A stretch of 64,000 bases of DNA, taken from positions 1 to 64,000 of the forward strand of contig NZ_FUYV01000020.1 in NCBI RefSeq assembly GCF_900168165.1. Direction: 5' to 3'. The notes beneath the pieces are model-generated. The model was not told the DNA's origin, made no database searches, and saw only the letters and a list, made by a program, of their open reading frames with translations. Positions 7,406 to 17,400 of the stretch are shown piece by piece. The translations under genes and the position numbers were made by a program. How positions within the stretch are numbered: position 1 is the first letter of the stretch; each line of letters starts with the position of its first letter. The stretch comes from Alkalitalea saponilacus. GTDB lineage: Bacteria > Bacteroidota > Bacteroidia > Bacteroidales > Marinilabiliaceae.

Positions 7406-9679
7406 CTAAAAAAACCATCTGTATGAGAAGTTAACGTTTCTTCCAGGCATCACAAAGTTCCGGTCTTCAATGCGTGATAAGTGGTCGCGGTATTTTGTGT
7501 CGAAAGCGTTTTCAACCCTGAGAATAAACACATGGTTCCCCATTCTGTTCATTCTGTAGCCGGCTTGAAATCCAACTAGGCTGTAACCATCGGTTTTATC
7601 TTCCTCCGGTGCCACTCTGCTTTGGCGATTTACAATCTGGTGACTTGCTCCCAGCCAGGCTCTTCCAAAATCATATTCAATCTGACTTCTTACTCTGAAA
7701 GGAGGAATAAATGGCAAATTTTCGTTTGAGGCGTCATCAAAAATACGACGGCCACGAACCAGATCAAGACCTGTTTGCACTGTTAACCCATCAAACAGAG
7801 ATGCTGCAATTGTGAATTCTCCTCCGTGCAACCTGGCTTTTCCGTCCACATATTCAAATTCGGGATAGCCTGATGCTTCATGAATGACTCCCGTAGGCTG
7901 GAATATGATGTAGTTATGGAAATTATTTATAAATGTTGCCAGCTCCATTTCAATGATGCCTCGTTTGTACCGAATGAAGAGGTCACCTCCGTGCCCTATC
8001 TCATCATTCAGGTTGGGATTCCCTCTTTCATAAACTCCGGCACCCAGATGCATTCCATCTGCATAAAGCTCTTCTACCATTGGGTTTCGGTGCGATCGGG
8101 CCAGCTGTGCTCCAATCTCCATTCCCGTTACAGGACGTGCATTTAAGCCAATTGAACCGGAATAGTTAAGTCTGTTTCGGGTTAAATCAATGTTATCAAA
8201 AATCTCATTGCTTAATGCTTTTGAGTTCATGAAATCAAGACGCAGACCAAATTGCAAACGCAGTATGTTTGTCATGGGTACCTCCTGAAAAGTAAAGGCA
8301 GCCACGGTAAATCTCCTTTCACCGGGAGTGTATGCTTCATCCCCACCCACATCAAGATTTTGCCCGGTCACACTTAATCCCATGGCTCCGCGAGCCAAAA
8401 TACCAACGGGTTTGTGTTGCAGGGTTAATGTTGAGCTAAAGGCATATTGATCGTACTCTAGTTCAACATCTTCATCAATGCTTCCGTCCTCTTCAATTTC
8501 AATTTCAACTTCCTGCTGGAAAAAATGTGATGCATTGAATCGGATTTGGGCCTGATCAAAGAATCTTCCCTGTAGATTTTTTCCGAATCTTCCCTGAAAT
8601 GACATCCGTCGTGCTCTGATTTCAACACTCTCATCGGGATCGTCGATGCTTTCGGGGATTTCAAAAGTTTGGTCGGAGATGGAGAAGCTCAACCCTCCGG
8701 TTAGTCCGTTTCCATTTTTCCCGTTAACGCCCCATCCCATTGCAGCATCGTAGTTTTGCATGGATGTTCCCGGTAGTTTTCCTTCTGGTGTTGTGATGTC
8801 GCCGGCCTTTCGCATGGAAGCACGTGCTGTGAAAGCATTTTTTTCTCCACCATAAGTCATTCTTCCAAATCCAGCCCCCATGTTGTTCATGGTGGCTGTT
8901 TGACCGGAAACAACCCCTGTTAAACCGGGATCCCATTGGTCCGGGATGTCGGTGGTCATTAGGTTGATGACACCTCCCAAAGCACTTGAACCATATAGCA
9001 AACTGGCCGGGCCTCTGATTACTTCCACCCTGGTGGCGGCCAATGGATCCAGCGAAATAGCGTGGTCTGCCGATGTCTCAGAAATATCTCCCATTCTTTC
9101 GCCATTTTCCAAGACAAGAATTCTGTCTCCATCCATTCCTCGAATAACCGGTCGTGCCGGAGCAGAACCAAAGCTGCGCATGCTGACTCCCGGTTGGCCG
9201 TTGAGCATTTCTCCAAATGAAGGTTCACTTCTGCGTTGGATTTGCTCTCCCATGAAAACCGCATCGGGCTGATATCTAAATCCGCTCGCAGTGGGAGAGG
9301 CAGTCAGGGTGACTTCAGCCAGGTTGATGCTGGTTGATTTGAGTTCAATATCTACTTCTTTTGTGGTATTAGCTGTGGCAACAATTTCAACTTCATTCAT
9401 GGCATATCCCATGCTGTGAACTTGTAATACGTGTCTGCCTTCCGGAAGATTGGTTAATAAGTAGTGTCCGCTCACATCTGTTATGGTACCAATGCGGGTA
9501 CCTTTTACCACAATATTTACAAAAGGAAGGTGCTCTTTTGTGTCTGCATCAACTACATGTCCGAAAATATTGGCGTCTGTTCTGGGTCTTTGGCTATTCG
9601 GGATATTGGTCGCATGAGACGGTATAAGTCCAGTAAACAGAATAATAAGAATGATATAGAATTTGTATTGGATTTTCAT
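7406..9679 (-). CDS. TonB-dependent outer-membrane receptor with carboxypeptidase-regulatory-like domain
   Basis: A 757-residue receptor. It has a signal peptide (about residues 1-23), a CarboxypepD_reg-like beta-sandwich at about 35-115 (IFGHVVDADTKEHLPFVNIVV), a plug domain with PVIRGMDGDRILVLENGER and VEVIRGPASLLYGSSALGG, and a 22-strand-type barrel ending in SYRWFF. Such receptors import siderophores, metals or other ligands using energy from TonB-ExbBD. The small His-rich membrane protein just upstream suggests a metal ligand, but that is inference. No SusD partner is present, so a glycan-utilisation role is less likely. Confidence 0.93.
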   Translation of the reverse strand: MKIQYKFYIILIILFTGLIPSHATNIPNSQRPRTDANIFGHVVDADTKEHLPFVNIVVKGTRIGTITDVSGHYLLTNLPEGRHVLQVHSMGYAMNEVEIVATANTTKEVDIELKSTSINLAEVTLTASPTASGFRYQPDAVFMGEQIQRRSEPSFGEMLNGQPGVSMRSFGSAPARPVIRGMDGDRILVLENGERMGDISETSADHAISLDPLAATRVEVIRGPASLLYGSSALGGVINLMTTDIPDQWDPGLTGVVSGQTATMNNMGAGFGRMTYGGEKNAFTARASMRKAGDITTPEGKLPGTSMQNYDAAMGWGVNGKNGNGLTGGLSFSISDQTFEIPESIDDPDESVEIRARRMSFQGRFGKNLQGRFFDQAQIRFNASHFFQQEVEIEIEEDGSIDEDVELEYDQYAFSSTLTLQHKPVGILARGAMGLSVTGQNLDVGGDEAYTPGERRFTVAAFTFQEVPMTNILRLQFGLRLDFMNSKALSNEIFDNIDLTRNRLNYSGSIGLNARPVTGMEIGAQLARSHRNPMVEELYADGMHLGAGVYERGNPNLNDEIGHGGDLFIRYKRGIIEMELATFINNFHNYIIFQPTGVIHEASGYPEFEYVDGKARLHGGEFTIAASLFDGLTVQTGLDLVRGRRIFDDASNENLPFIPPFRVRSQIEYDFGRAWLGASHQIVNRQSRVAPEEDKTDGYSLVGFQAGYRMNRMGNHVFILRVENAFDTKYRDHLSRIEDRNFVMPGRNVNFSYRWFF

Positions 9680-9869
9680 TAGATTAAAAGTTTAAAATCA
9701 TACTCAGCTATAGATAGCCTATGCCGGAGCTGATTTGGTTTTATATTTGAACCTGTATGTTTGTCCTGCAGGTGTAGATTTTAATATTTTGACTCTGTTT
9801 GCTCACAATGCATTTTGGCGTTCTGCTGATGTGTTTTTGTACACATCGATACAACGTCGCCGACAGAAC

Positions 9870-9890
9870 ACATAAGAAGAGTTCTTATGT
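9870..9890. promoter_or_regulatory. 9-bp perfect inverted repeat upstream of the TonB receptor
   Basis: ACATAAGAA at 9870-9878 and TTCTTATGT at 9882-9890 form a perfect inverted repeat with a 3-nt spacer, in the 394-nt gap between the receptor and the gene upstream of it. It has the size of a dimeric-repressor operator, but it lies about 190 nt before the receptor's ATG. No riboswitch was recognised in 9680-10073, and the rest of the gap shows nothing I can name. Confidence 0.35.
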
Positions 9891-10073
9891 CTGGTTTGCA
9901 CTATAGATTTTGCACTATGAGGTTTCTACGGTATCGAACTGAAGAGCTCTTCGTAATACAAAATAAAAAGGAACATTAAGGTATCGGTTTTATGCTTTTT
10001 CAAAATTTGCATAAAACGGATTGGTCATTTTGTATAGTCTTTTCTGAATTTAAATATAAAAAAGGGCAAAGTT

Positions 10074-10460
10074 CTAACCGATTAGTGTCGGAGAGAATGA
10101 GGGAGGGCCTCGCATGTGATTGGTGATGCTATACCCTTTGTTGAATATGAAAAGAGATTTATAGCTGCGTAAGCGGCTATATAAGAGCTGATAAACCAAT
10201 GAAAGTGCAAGCAAGAACAACAGCAGTGTAGCGGTAATGCTAAGCATCGCCAAAAGAAAGAATTCAGCATTGCTGTGGTGATGGTTTTGCCATGGGGTTC
10301 CCGGAAGCGTGTTGCTGTTGTAGGGGTGAGCATGTTTAATCACCATTCCGTTGTCCGTAAGGTGATAGTGCCAGTTGGTCAGATGGTTATAATATAGCCA
10401 CAGTACCATTGGCAGAGCCAAAAGAACGAAGAATGTCTTTATTTTACGGCTGTTATTCAT
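10074..10460 (-). CDS. Small membrane protein with a His-rich loop, function unknown
   Basis: A 128-residue protein with a membrane segment near the N-terminus (FFVLLALPMVLWLYY) and a second at about 70-92. The loop between them is rich in histidine (NWHYHL, KHAHPY, NHHHSN), and the tail reads MRGPPSF. Similar small proteins with this kind of loop and tail occur beside metal-transport genes in Bacteroidota, in my memory. It lies upstream of a TonB-dependent receptor and downstream of an outer-membrane protein on the same strand. The histidines suggest periplasmic binding of a divalent metal such as zinc or copper; that is inference only. Confidence 0.6.
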   Translation of the reverse strand: MNNSRKIKTFFVLLALPMVLWLYYNHLTNWHYHLTDNGMVIKHAHPYNSNTLPGTPWQNHHHSNAEFFLLAMLSITATLLLFLLALSLVYQLLYSRLRSYKSLFIFNKGYSITNHMRGPPSFSPTLIG

Positions 10461-10557
10461 TATACACCTTACATTTTACAATACAAAAGTAGCAAAAAGT
10501 TGAAGATACTCTATCCTGTCAGCGTTTTTAAGCTTTTTTAAAGGTTTCACAGGTTGT

Positions 10558-11688
10558 TTAGAATGAGAAGTTACTGATGAAAAACTCAGGTGTAAAAGTC
10601 AGGTATATGCCATATCCATAATCAAAGTGAGATATGGGCAAGTCGTAATAGGCTTCAACCAAAAAGGAGAAATTGACATTTCTGGAGAATTTCCTATGCC
10701 AGCTGTATTTGGCAGTAACCAGTTGGCGATTTTTTACAATCTCCATGGGATCGATAAATGAAACCGACTGGTAAATGGGATTTCCTCTTGGCGCGATGAA
10801 ATTATTTGCATCCCAATATCCCAGCATCAGGGTGCTCTCATTGGTGCCGGCGGTAACGCCGGCATAAATACCCTGACCGCTGTATATTTCATGAATATTT
10901 ACCTCCCGAAGATCTTTGTATAAGATGTAATGGCCAAACCAACCAATGTTTGAAATTCGGCCATCAAGAGCATGACGTGATTCCAAACCGGCTGAAATAT
11001 TTACCAATGATTCACTTGGCGTGTCAAAATCGCTGATTTGTCCCCCTTCGTGCATCACAATACCTTGAATGGGCATGGTAAGATCCCAGCCAGATTCATT
11101 ATTCACAAGTTTTTGCCTAAAGTTCAGACCTACGGTAAATATTTCAGGAATGGTGTCTCCGGTTCGGATGAATTGTTCCCAGTTAAGCCACACATCTGCT
11201 TTGGTGCTTCCCTTGTCATATAAAAACTGAATTCCATTTTCAACCGGGTTAAAAACTGCCCTTTCGTTTAAATAAAGAGCGTCAAGCATACTGTGATGCC
11301 GGTGACCATTAAGGGTTCCCATTACCAGCTGCAGATTGTCGTTAAATTTCAGCCTTGCCGACAAAATTGCGCGGAAATCCAGTTCCTCGTTTTTTCCGTA
11401 ATATTTCCTGATATTAACACCGCCTTCCAGCCTGATGTGGTCACCTGCGTAGGCCACAATCGTTGGCTGAATGATGTGCCCCGGGAGGGTATATCCCTCA
11501 ACGATGGGACCAAAAAATTCGTTGTTTATAAGGAAATGATGTGAATCAAAATTGAGAAAAATCTGATTTTTTTTTTGCTCATGAAGGTTGTTTTCGGAGA
11601 TGTAGTACCATGGTTCGCTTTGTGCAGAAATAACGTTTGGAATAAGGATAACGGATACGAAAATGCTTGTTTTTAATAAGAAATTCAT
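10558..11688 (-). CDS. Outer-membrane beta-barrel protein, uncharacterised
   Basis: A 376-residue exported protein. It has a signal peptide at about 1-22 (ending ISAQ), then alternating polar/aromatic strands and a C-terminal FISNFSF that fits a barrel end signal. The GHRHHSMLDALY segment is histidine-rich. I do not recognise a named family. It precedes the His-rich membrane protein and the TonB-dependent receptor on the same strand, so the three may form a metal-related uptake locus; spacings of 97 and 394 nt argue against a tight operon. Function unknown. Confidence 0.65.
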   Translation of the reverse strand: MNFLLKTSIFVSVILIPNVISAQSEPWYYISENNLHEQKKNQIFLNFDSHHFLINNEFFGPIVEGYTLPGHIIQPTIVAYAGDHIRLEGGVNIRKYYGKNEELDFRAILSARLKFNDNLQLVMGTLNGHRHHSMLDALYLNERAVFNPVENGIQFLYDKGSTKADVWLNWEQFIRTGDTIPEIFTVGLNFRQKLVNNESGWDLTMPIQGIVMHEGGQISDFDTPSESLVNISAGLESRHALDGRISNIGWFGHYILYKDLREVNIHEIYSGQGIYAGVTAGTNESTLMLGYWDANNFIAPRGNPIYQSVSFIDPMEIVKNRQLVTAKYSWHRKFSRNVNFSFLVEAYYDLPISHFDYGYGIYLTFTPEFFISNFSF

Positions 11689-12034
11689 AATTAACTAGTT
11701 TGGTTTTGTCAATTGTAGATCCCTGATTTTTTCCAACACATACGTGTTGGAATTTACAAATGTTTTATTTTTTGCAACAACTTCCAACTCAGGATCACTT
11801 AAAATCAACATGCAACAAGTGCTGATGCTCCGTGACGAGTTTTTTTGAAGTATCGGGAATAGCTAAAAAGCAAATTTAGGGCGGTAATATAAGGCTGATG
11901 TTGATTTTTCTGACGGTTGAAAAGATTTAAAGCTATTGGTAAAGAGCGGTGGTGTGGACTTAGGCTTCTCTACATGTCATTTGAGCGTTGTCTCAAAAAA
12001 CTTTCGGATGAAAGTGATTTATGTTTATGCTTTT
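11689..12034. other. Intergenic stretch without recognised features
   Basis: This gap lies between the divergent outer-membrane gene and tRNA-Ala. It shows no coding signal on either strand and no strong hairpin. Promoters for the outer-membrane gene should lie near its left end, but no clear -33/-7 pair was recognised. Confidence 0.5.
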
Positions 12035-12066
12035 TTGGATTTTAAGTTTAAATGTGATTATATTTG
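12035..12066 (+). promoter_or_regulatory. Bacteroidota-type promoter of tRNA-Ala
   Basis: TATATTTG at 12059-12066 matches the TAnnTTTG -7 element of Bacteroidota, with TTG at 12035-12037 as the -33 element 21 nt earlier. The tRNA begins 12 nt after the -7 box. A near-identical -7 box precedes tRNA-Gln. Confidence 0.65.
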
Positions 12067-12078
12067 CACACCGATTAC

Positions 12079-12152
12079 GGGGGCATAGCTCAGTTGGCTA
12101 GAGCGTTTGACTGGCAGTCAAGAGGTCAGGGGTTCGACTCCCCTTGTCTCCA
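12079..12152 (+). tRNA. tRNA-Ala (anticodon GGC)
   Basis: Full cloverleaf of 74 nt. The acceptor arm GGGGGCA pairs with TGTCTCC and includes the G3:U70 wobble pair that marks alanine tRNAs. The D-arm is GCTC/GAGC. The anticodon stem TTTGA/TCAAG encloses the loop CTGGCAG, giving anticodon GGC. The T-arm is AGGGG/CCCCT with TTCGACT. The terminal CCA is not encoded. Confidence 0.95.
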
Positions 12153-12165
12153 CAAAAATAGGTCG

Positions 12166-12201
12166 AGTTGTAAATCCCTTAGGATTTACAACTTTTTTTT
12201 T
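12166..12201 (+). terminator. Intrinsic terminator after tRNA-Ala
   Basis: A 12-bp perfect stem (12166-12177 with 12182-12193), a 4-nt loop and a run of nine T follow the tRNA by 13 nt. Confidence 0.88.
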
Positions 12202-12346
12202 CAACAATAATTTCCATCATATCAGAAATCAATGTTGAATTTTTAGGTTTTCTTAACGTCAAATATCTTCTATCTTTTTCACCTTTCTATCCTTAATGGT
12301 GTAATTTTGTATTTTTATAAAATAGTAAATTTATACTTATATATTA

Positions 12347-13417
12347 ATGACAGACAACTCCGGCAAAATTCTTAAAAGCATCCATCCAGCCCGCATAGTA
12401 CTTCCCATACTAATTGGAATTGGTGTAACCGGATATATGCTTTACAGGGAATACCAACCCGGTAGTTTTTCACTGTTGAGTTTTACTTTCCAATCTCTTT
12501 TTTGGCTGATGCTTGCTTTTGTTATGATGTGCATCAGGGACTTGGGCTATATGGTCAGACTCCGCATTTTAACAAATAAGGAGTTGTCATGGAGAAAGAG
12601 TTTCAATATTGTCATGTTGTGGGAATTCACTTCGGCTATTACTCCTTCGGCAATTGGTGGAACAAGCGTAGCTATATTTTTCATTAATAAAGAGGGTGTA
12701 AAGCTGGGGCGCAGCACAGCTGTTGTAATGGTTACATCCTTTCTCGATGAACTGTATTTTATCCTGACCTTCCCCATTCTGTTGCTTTTAATTGGACGTA
12801 CCGATATTTTTGCCCTGAGTGCAGATGATGTTGCAGTAGAATGGTATAGGAATCAGTTTTTTATTTTTGCCATTGTAGGTTATTCACTTAAGCTTCTTTA
12901 TACACTTATTATATCGTACGGACTGTTTTTTAACCCCCGAGGGTTAAAATGGGTGTTACTTTGGATTTTTAAACTCCCCATCATCAGGAAATGGCGCCCG
13001 CAGGCCAATGAGTCAGGAACCGACTTAATCAAAACGTCTGAAGAATTTAGAAGATGGCCATTTAAAAAATGGCTACAGGCGTTTATTGCTACCTTCTTTA
13101 GTTGGACAGCTCGTTATTGGGTCGTTAATGCTTTAATTCTTACTTTTTTTGGAATGCATTGGCTCAGTTGGGACGAACATCTGCTTGTGTTTGGAAAGCA
13201 ATTGGTGATGTGGATTATGATGCTGGTAAGCCCGACTCCCGGAGGGAGTGGTTTTGCTGAGTATGTTTTCCGTGAATTTCTTGCAATATTTATTCCTCTT
13301 GGAACCGGGGTTGCCATGGCATTCTTCTGGCGACTCATAAGTTACTATCCTTATCTTTTTATTGGTGCATTTGTAATTCCTAAATGGGTTAAAAAGCATT
13401 TTGTAGCCCGGAAGTAG
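12347..13417 (+). CDS. YbhN/UPF0104-type flippase-like integral membrane protein
   Basis: A 356-residue inner-membrane protein of the lysylphosphatidylglycerol-synthase transmembrane (UPF0104, AglD/YbhN-like) family. It has about eight hydrophobic segments. The family motif appears as FTSAITPSAIGGTSVAIFFINKEGV at about residues 93-117, and a second signature as PTPGGSGFAEYVF near residue 290. Members are thought to move or modify lipid-linked substrates, and the substrate here is unknown. It stands alone after tRNA-Ala with a 166-nt gap to the next gene. Confidence 0.8.
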   Translation: MTDNSGKILKSIHPARIVLPILIGIGVTGYMLYREYQPGSFSLLSFTFQSLFWLMLAFVMMCIRDLGYMVRLRILTNKELSWRKSFNIVMLWEFTSAITPSAIGGTSVAIFFINKEGVKLGRSTAVVMVTSFLDELYFILTFPILLLLIGRTDIFALSADDVAVEWYRNQFFIFAIVGYSLKLLYTLIISYGLFFNPRGLKWVLLWIFKLPIIRKWRPQANESGTDLIKTSEEFRRWPFKKWLQAFIATFFSWTARYWVVNALILTFFGMHWLSWDEHLLVFGKQLVMWIMMLVSPTPGGSGFAEYVFREFLAIFIPLGTGVAMAFFWRLISYYPYLFIGAFVIPKWVKKHFVARK

Positions 13418-13583
13418 TGTTTTTTTGACAAATGCCGTAAATCCTGTGACTAAAAACAGGAAAATGAGTAATTGGTTTCTTAATTTGCATCATACTATTG
13501 TTCACTTCGTTACGTTATTAGTATATCTCATGGAATTGTCCGCAGGTATAAGAAGTGTTTGTTTATGATGTAATTGATAGATT

Positions 13584-14399
13584 ATGAGAGAATTACTTCT
13601 GATTTTTTGTGTCTTGTGGATAAAGGCTTGCAGCATGCCAAACGGTGAACCGGATGCTGATAAGGGTATTCCGGAACTTGTCATTTATGTAGAAAATGGG
13701 ATGGTTCCGGCTATGGTTGATTTGGTTGAGATTTTTGAATCTCAATATCAGACCCGGGTAAGAATTCAAAACGGTGACGCTTTTACGCTTGCTGGAATGG
13801 TTAATAGATGGGAAGAGGGAGATTTGTTTATCCCCGATAGCCATAGAGGGTTACAAATTTTACATGAAAAAAAGTTGGATGCAATATTAGACTCCCTTTT
13901 TCTTGGGTATAATCAGTTGGCGTTTTATGTGAGCAAAGGTAACCCCTCCGATTTTGAAGGAACACTAAATTGCTTGTCAAATAACAGGCATATGGTGATT
14001 CTTGCTAACCCGGAAACCAGTTCTCTGGGTTATGTCACACGTCAATTACTAATGAATCACAATCTCTTTCAAAACGTTTCAGGAAATATTTTGGCACTTG
14101 CTATTGACAACAGACGTTTAACCAGTGCTGTAATTAATGGAGATGCTTCTGTTACAATCGACTGGGTTTCGAGTTATTACAGGAATAGCACGAAGGTGTA
14201 TGCCGATACCATACATATTAACGGAACCACTCCGGGACATGAAATATATGCAGCTGTTTTATCAACGACAAATAATGCACCTTTAGCCTATGCTTTTTTG
14301 GCATTGTTGAGTTCCGAGAAAGGTCTGGGCGTGCTTGGTTATTATGGTATCAATAAGCAAAGAAGAATTAATATAGCTGATGGTGCATTTTTCGAATAA
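13584..14399 (+). CDS. ModA-like periplasmic-binding lipoprotein, probably a sensor partner
   Basis: A 271-residue exported protein. The signal sequence ends WIKACS, a lipobox, so it is probably a lipoprotein. The body resembles molybdate/tungstate-type (ModA) and related solute-binding proteins: LVIYVENGMVPAMVDLVEIFE at the start of lobe 1 and NPETSSLGYVTRQLL in lobe 2. No ABC permease or ATPase lies nearby. Instead a hybrid histidine kinase starts 69 nt downstream on the same strand, which suggests that the protein presents an oxyanion or other ligand to the kinase rather than feeding a transporter. Ligand identity is unknown. Confidence 0.7.
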   Translation: MRELLLIFCVLWIKACSMPNGEPDADKGIPELVIYVENGMVPAMVDLVEIFESQYQTRVRIQNGDAFTLAGMVNRWEEGDLFIPDSHRGLQILHEKKLDAILDSLFLGYNQLAFYVSKGNPSDFEGTLNCLSNNRHMVILANPETSSLGYVTRQLLMNHNLFQNVSGNILALAIDNRRLTSAVINGDASVTIDWVSSYYRNSTKVYADTIHINGTTPGHEIYAAVLSTTNNAPLAYAFLALLSSEKGLGVLGYYGINKQRRINIADGAFFE

Positions 14400-14468
14400 T
14401 CCCTCATTTAATTGTAATTCACAGTGTATTAGTCCCAACACAGTTTAATTTCTATATCTTTTTAAATA

Positions 14469-17400
14469 ATGATCGAGAACAATCAAATATTATCCTGGAT
14501 AAAAAAAAGGGTTTTGAAACGCATACGACTCCCGGAATTTTTAAATTTTCGGGAACCTGTGATAAAAAAGCTCTTTCTTTTAATGGGACTCTTTATTTTG
14601 ACTGTGTTTGTGATCATTTTTATTGAGAACTATTTCGATCAGAATTATACGCTAAGATATCATCAAACCATCAGAAATCAAGAACAAAAACAAAAGCTTG
14701 AATTCGTGCTTAAAGAGCAGCTCCTGAATATCCAGTTGCTTTTTAACAGCTATTCATCTGTTCGTCATCCCCAGCAACTGGCCAATACACATATTGAGAT
14801 CAGAGAAAAAATTAATAATTGCATTAATGTGCTTAATATACTCGATCAAGGGGGGCGGTTTCAATACAGAAACAGGGTAAATCTTACCTCTTCTGACGAA
14901 ATTATAGAGATCATTTCTTACGATAGAGATCAGTATACCGGAACCATTCCTGAAGTGCGAGAATTGTATGCTCCAATTCAGGATTTACAATCTTTGTCGG
15001 CAAGAATTGCAGCAACAATGAGAGGATATTTGGAGGCAAATGCAGCTCAGGCTCCCGCTATTTTTGAAACAGCTAATTTTTACCTGAAACAGGCCGAGAG
15101 TGTTTTTGATCGAATATATGAAACAGAAAGAAAAATTGCATATGACATTCAAAGCAATGTCGTTTCCGTTAACAATACAAGCATTAATGTGCTGAACCGT
15201 TACAATCGGTTAAAGTATCTCGGATTGATTTTGTTTTCAATTGTTACAGGTTTAGTAACCTATCTCATAATTGTTCAGATATCCCGAATAATCCTAGTCA
15301 GAAAAAAGGCAGAAGCCAATAATGCCAAGTTATTGATGGCGGTGGAACAGAGTCCTGTCGCCATCATGATTACCAATACCAGAGGAATCACTGAATACGT
15401 GAATCATTCGTTTGTGAATAAAACCGGCTATACCAAAAAGGAGATCATTGGCTCTCGACCATATTTTTTTAGCAATAATGGGATTTATGATTTTTCTGAA
15501 ATCGTTATGGCGACTATTCAGGTTGGTAATAAGTGGTCAGGAGAAATTGAAACCAAGGATAAAGCTGGAAAAACCTACTGGGAAAAGGTGCAGATTTCTC
15601 CAGTTTTAAACGATGAAAACACCATCAGTAACTTCATTATCATCAGGGAGGATATTACCGAGAAACGATTGCTCACACAATCGTTGAATGAATCAATCGA
15701 AAATCTTAAAAGCATCACCGACAACCTACCTGTGGGAGTAATGCTTGTGGATGCCAATCATAAAATCATAGAGGTAAACCAGACGGCATCAAAAATAATG
15801 GGCTTCAACACGGTGGAGGAGACCATCAATTTTGTCAACTCAAGAGATTATCATCAGTTATTTGAGGTGGTGCATCAGAACAGTTACAATGATTTTAACT
15901 CGGGAGTTGAAGTGATCGCTCTGGAGGAGCGTCTCACCATAAAGGAGAATAATATTTCAAGGATTATTCTTAAAAATATTATCCCGATTAAGAATAATAA
16001 CCAGACAGTCAAGTTGGAAGCTTTTATGGACATTACTGCTCAAAAGGAGATCCAGCAAAGGGAGGCTGAGGCGAACAAGGCCAAATCGGAATTTCTGGCC
16101 AATATGAGTCATGAGATTAGAACGCCCATGAATGGGATTGTCGGTGCTGCTGAGTTGCTTGTCCGCACACGGCTTACGCAAGAGCAATACAATATTTTGT
16201 CCGTTATTTCACGTTCGTGTGATAATTTGATTACAATTATCAACGACATTCTGGACTTTTCAAAAATCGAAGCCCGGAAAATGACCATTGAAACCAATCC
16301 GTTTGATATCAGAAAATCCATTGATTATTTAATGGATCAGATATCCTTTAAAAGCAATGAAAAGCGATTGGATGTAATGGCAAGTGTTGATGGAAATGTT
16401 CCGGTCATTGTTAAAGGAGATGAAGGCCGATTGTTACAGGTATTGATGAATCTTTTAGGCAATGCTGTAAAATTCACGGATAAGGGAGAGGTTGTTTTAC
16501 GTGTTGATACAGAATCCCGGAAGGGTAAAGAGGTCATTCTGCATTTCTCCATTGAGGATACGGGAATTGGGATTCCTCCCGGGAAAATAGAAAAGATTTT
16601 TGAATCATTTACACAGGCCGACGGTTCTACTACCAGGCAATATGGCGGAACCGGTTTAGGTACCAGCATCTCAAAGATGCTGGTTGAATTAATGGGTGGA
16701 AAAATTTGGGTTGAAAGCCCAAATCCGGCGGTTAAGGACAATGCGGAGTTTCCCGGTTCGGTATTTCATTTTACACTCCCTTTTCTCATTGAAAAAGGAG
16801 GAAAGCAGGAGGATATTTACCGGAATCGTTTCGCAGGTTTGTCGGTAGCATTGGTTGATAATCATCCTGTAGGGCAGCTTTTGCTTAAGAAGATGCTTCA
16901 AACTTGGGGGGTAGAGGTTCTTGTGGCAGATAACCACAAAAGTCTCATCGAGTTGCTTAAAGATAATCCCGGCCTTGATCTGATCATCGCAGATAGCCAT
17001 ATTGCAGAAGTGAATAAAAGAGACTTTGTTTCCGATGTCAGAGCATTGCATCAAGACATCAGGTTGATTTTGTTGATGCCTGAAAATCATTCCATATCGG
17101 CCATAACACACAGAGGATTCAACCGGATTGTTTACAAGCCGGTTAAACATTCATCACTTTTTTCAACCATTTATGATCTTTTTAATCCCGGTAAAAATGG
17201 TGAATCATCTCCTGCAATAGCTGATGCCGATGAAGACGATGCGCAAGAAGAAAGGAAAAAGGTTTTACTGGTTGAAGATAATCTGATTAATCAAAAAATT
17301 GCCGAAAAGATGTTGAGCCGTTTAAAGTTTGATGTCATCATTTCAAGAAATGGTCAGGAAGCTGTTGATATACTCGAAAAGGATGCCACAAGCGTGGATC

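Noticed and set aside
9680-10073. Cobalamin riboswitch before the TonB-dependent receptor
   Set aside because: The B12 box and the surrounding conserved blocks are absent.
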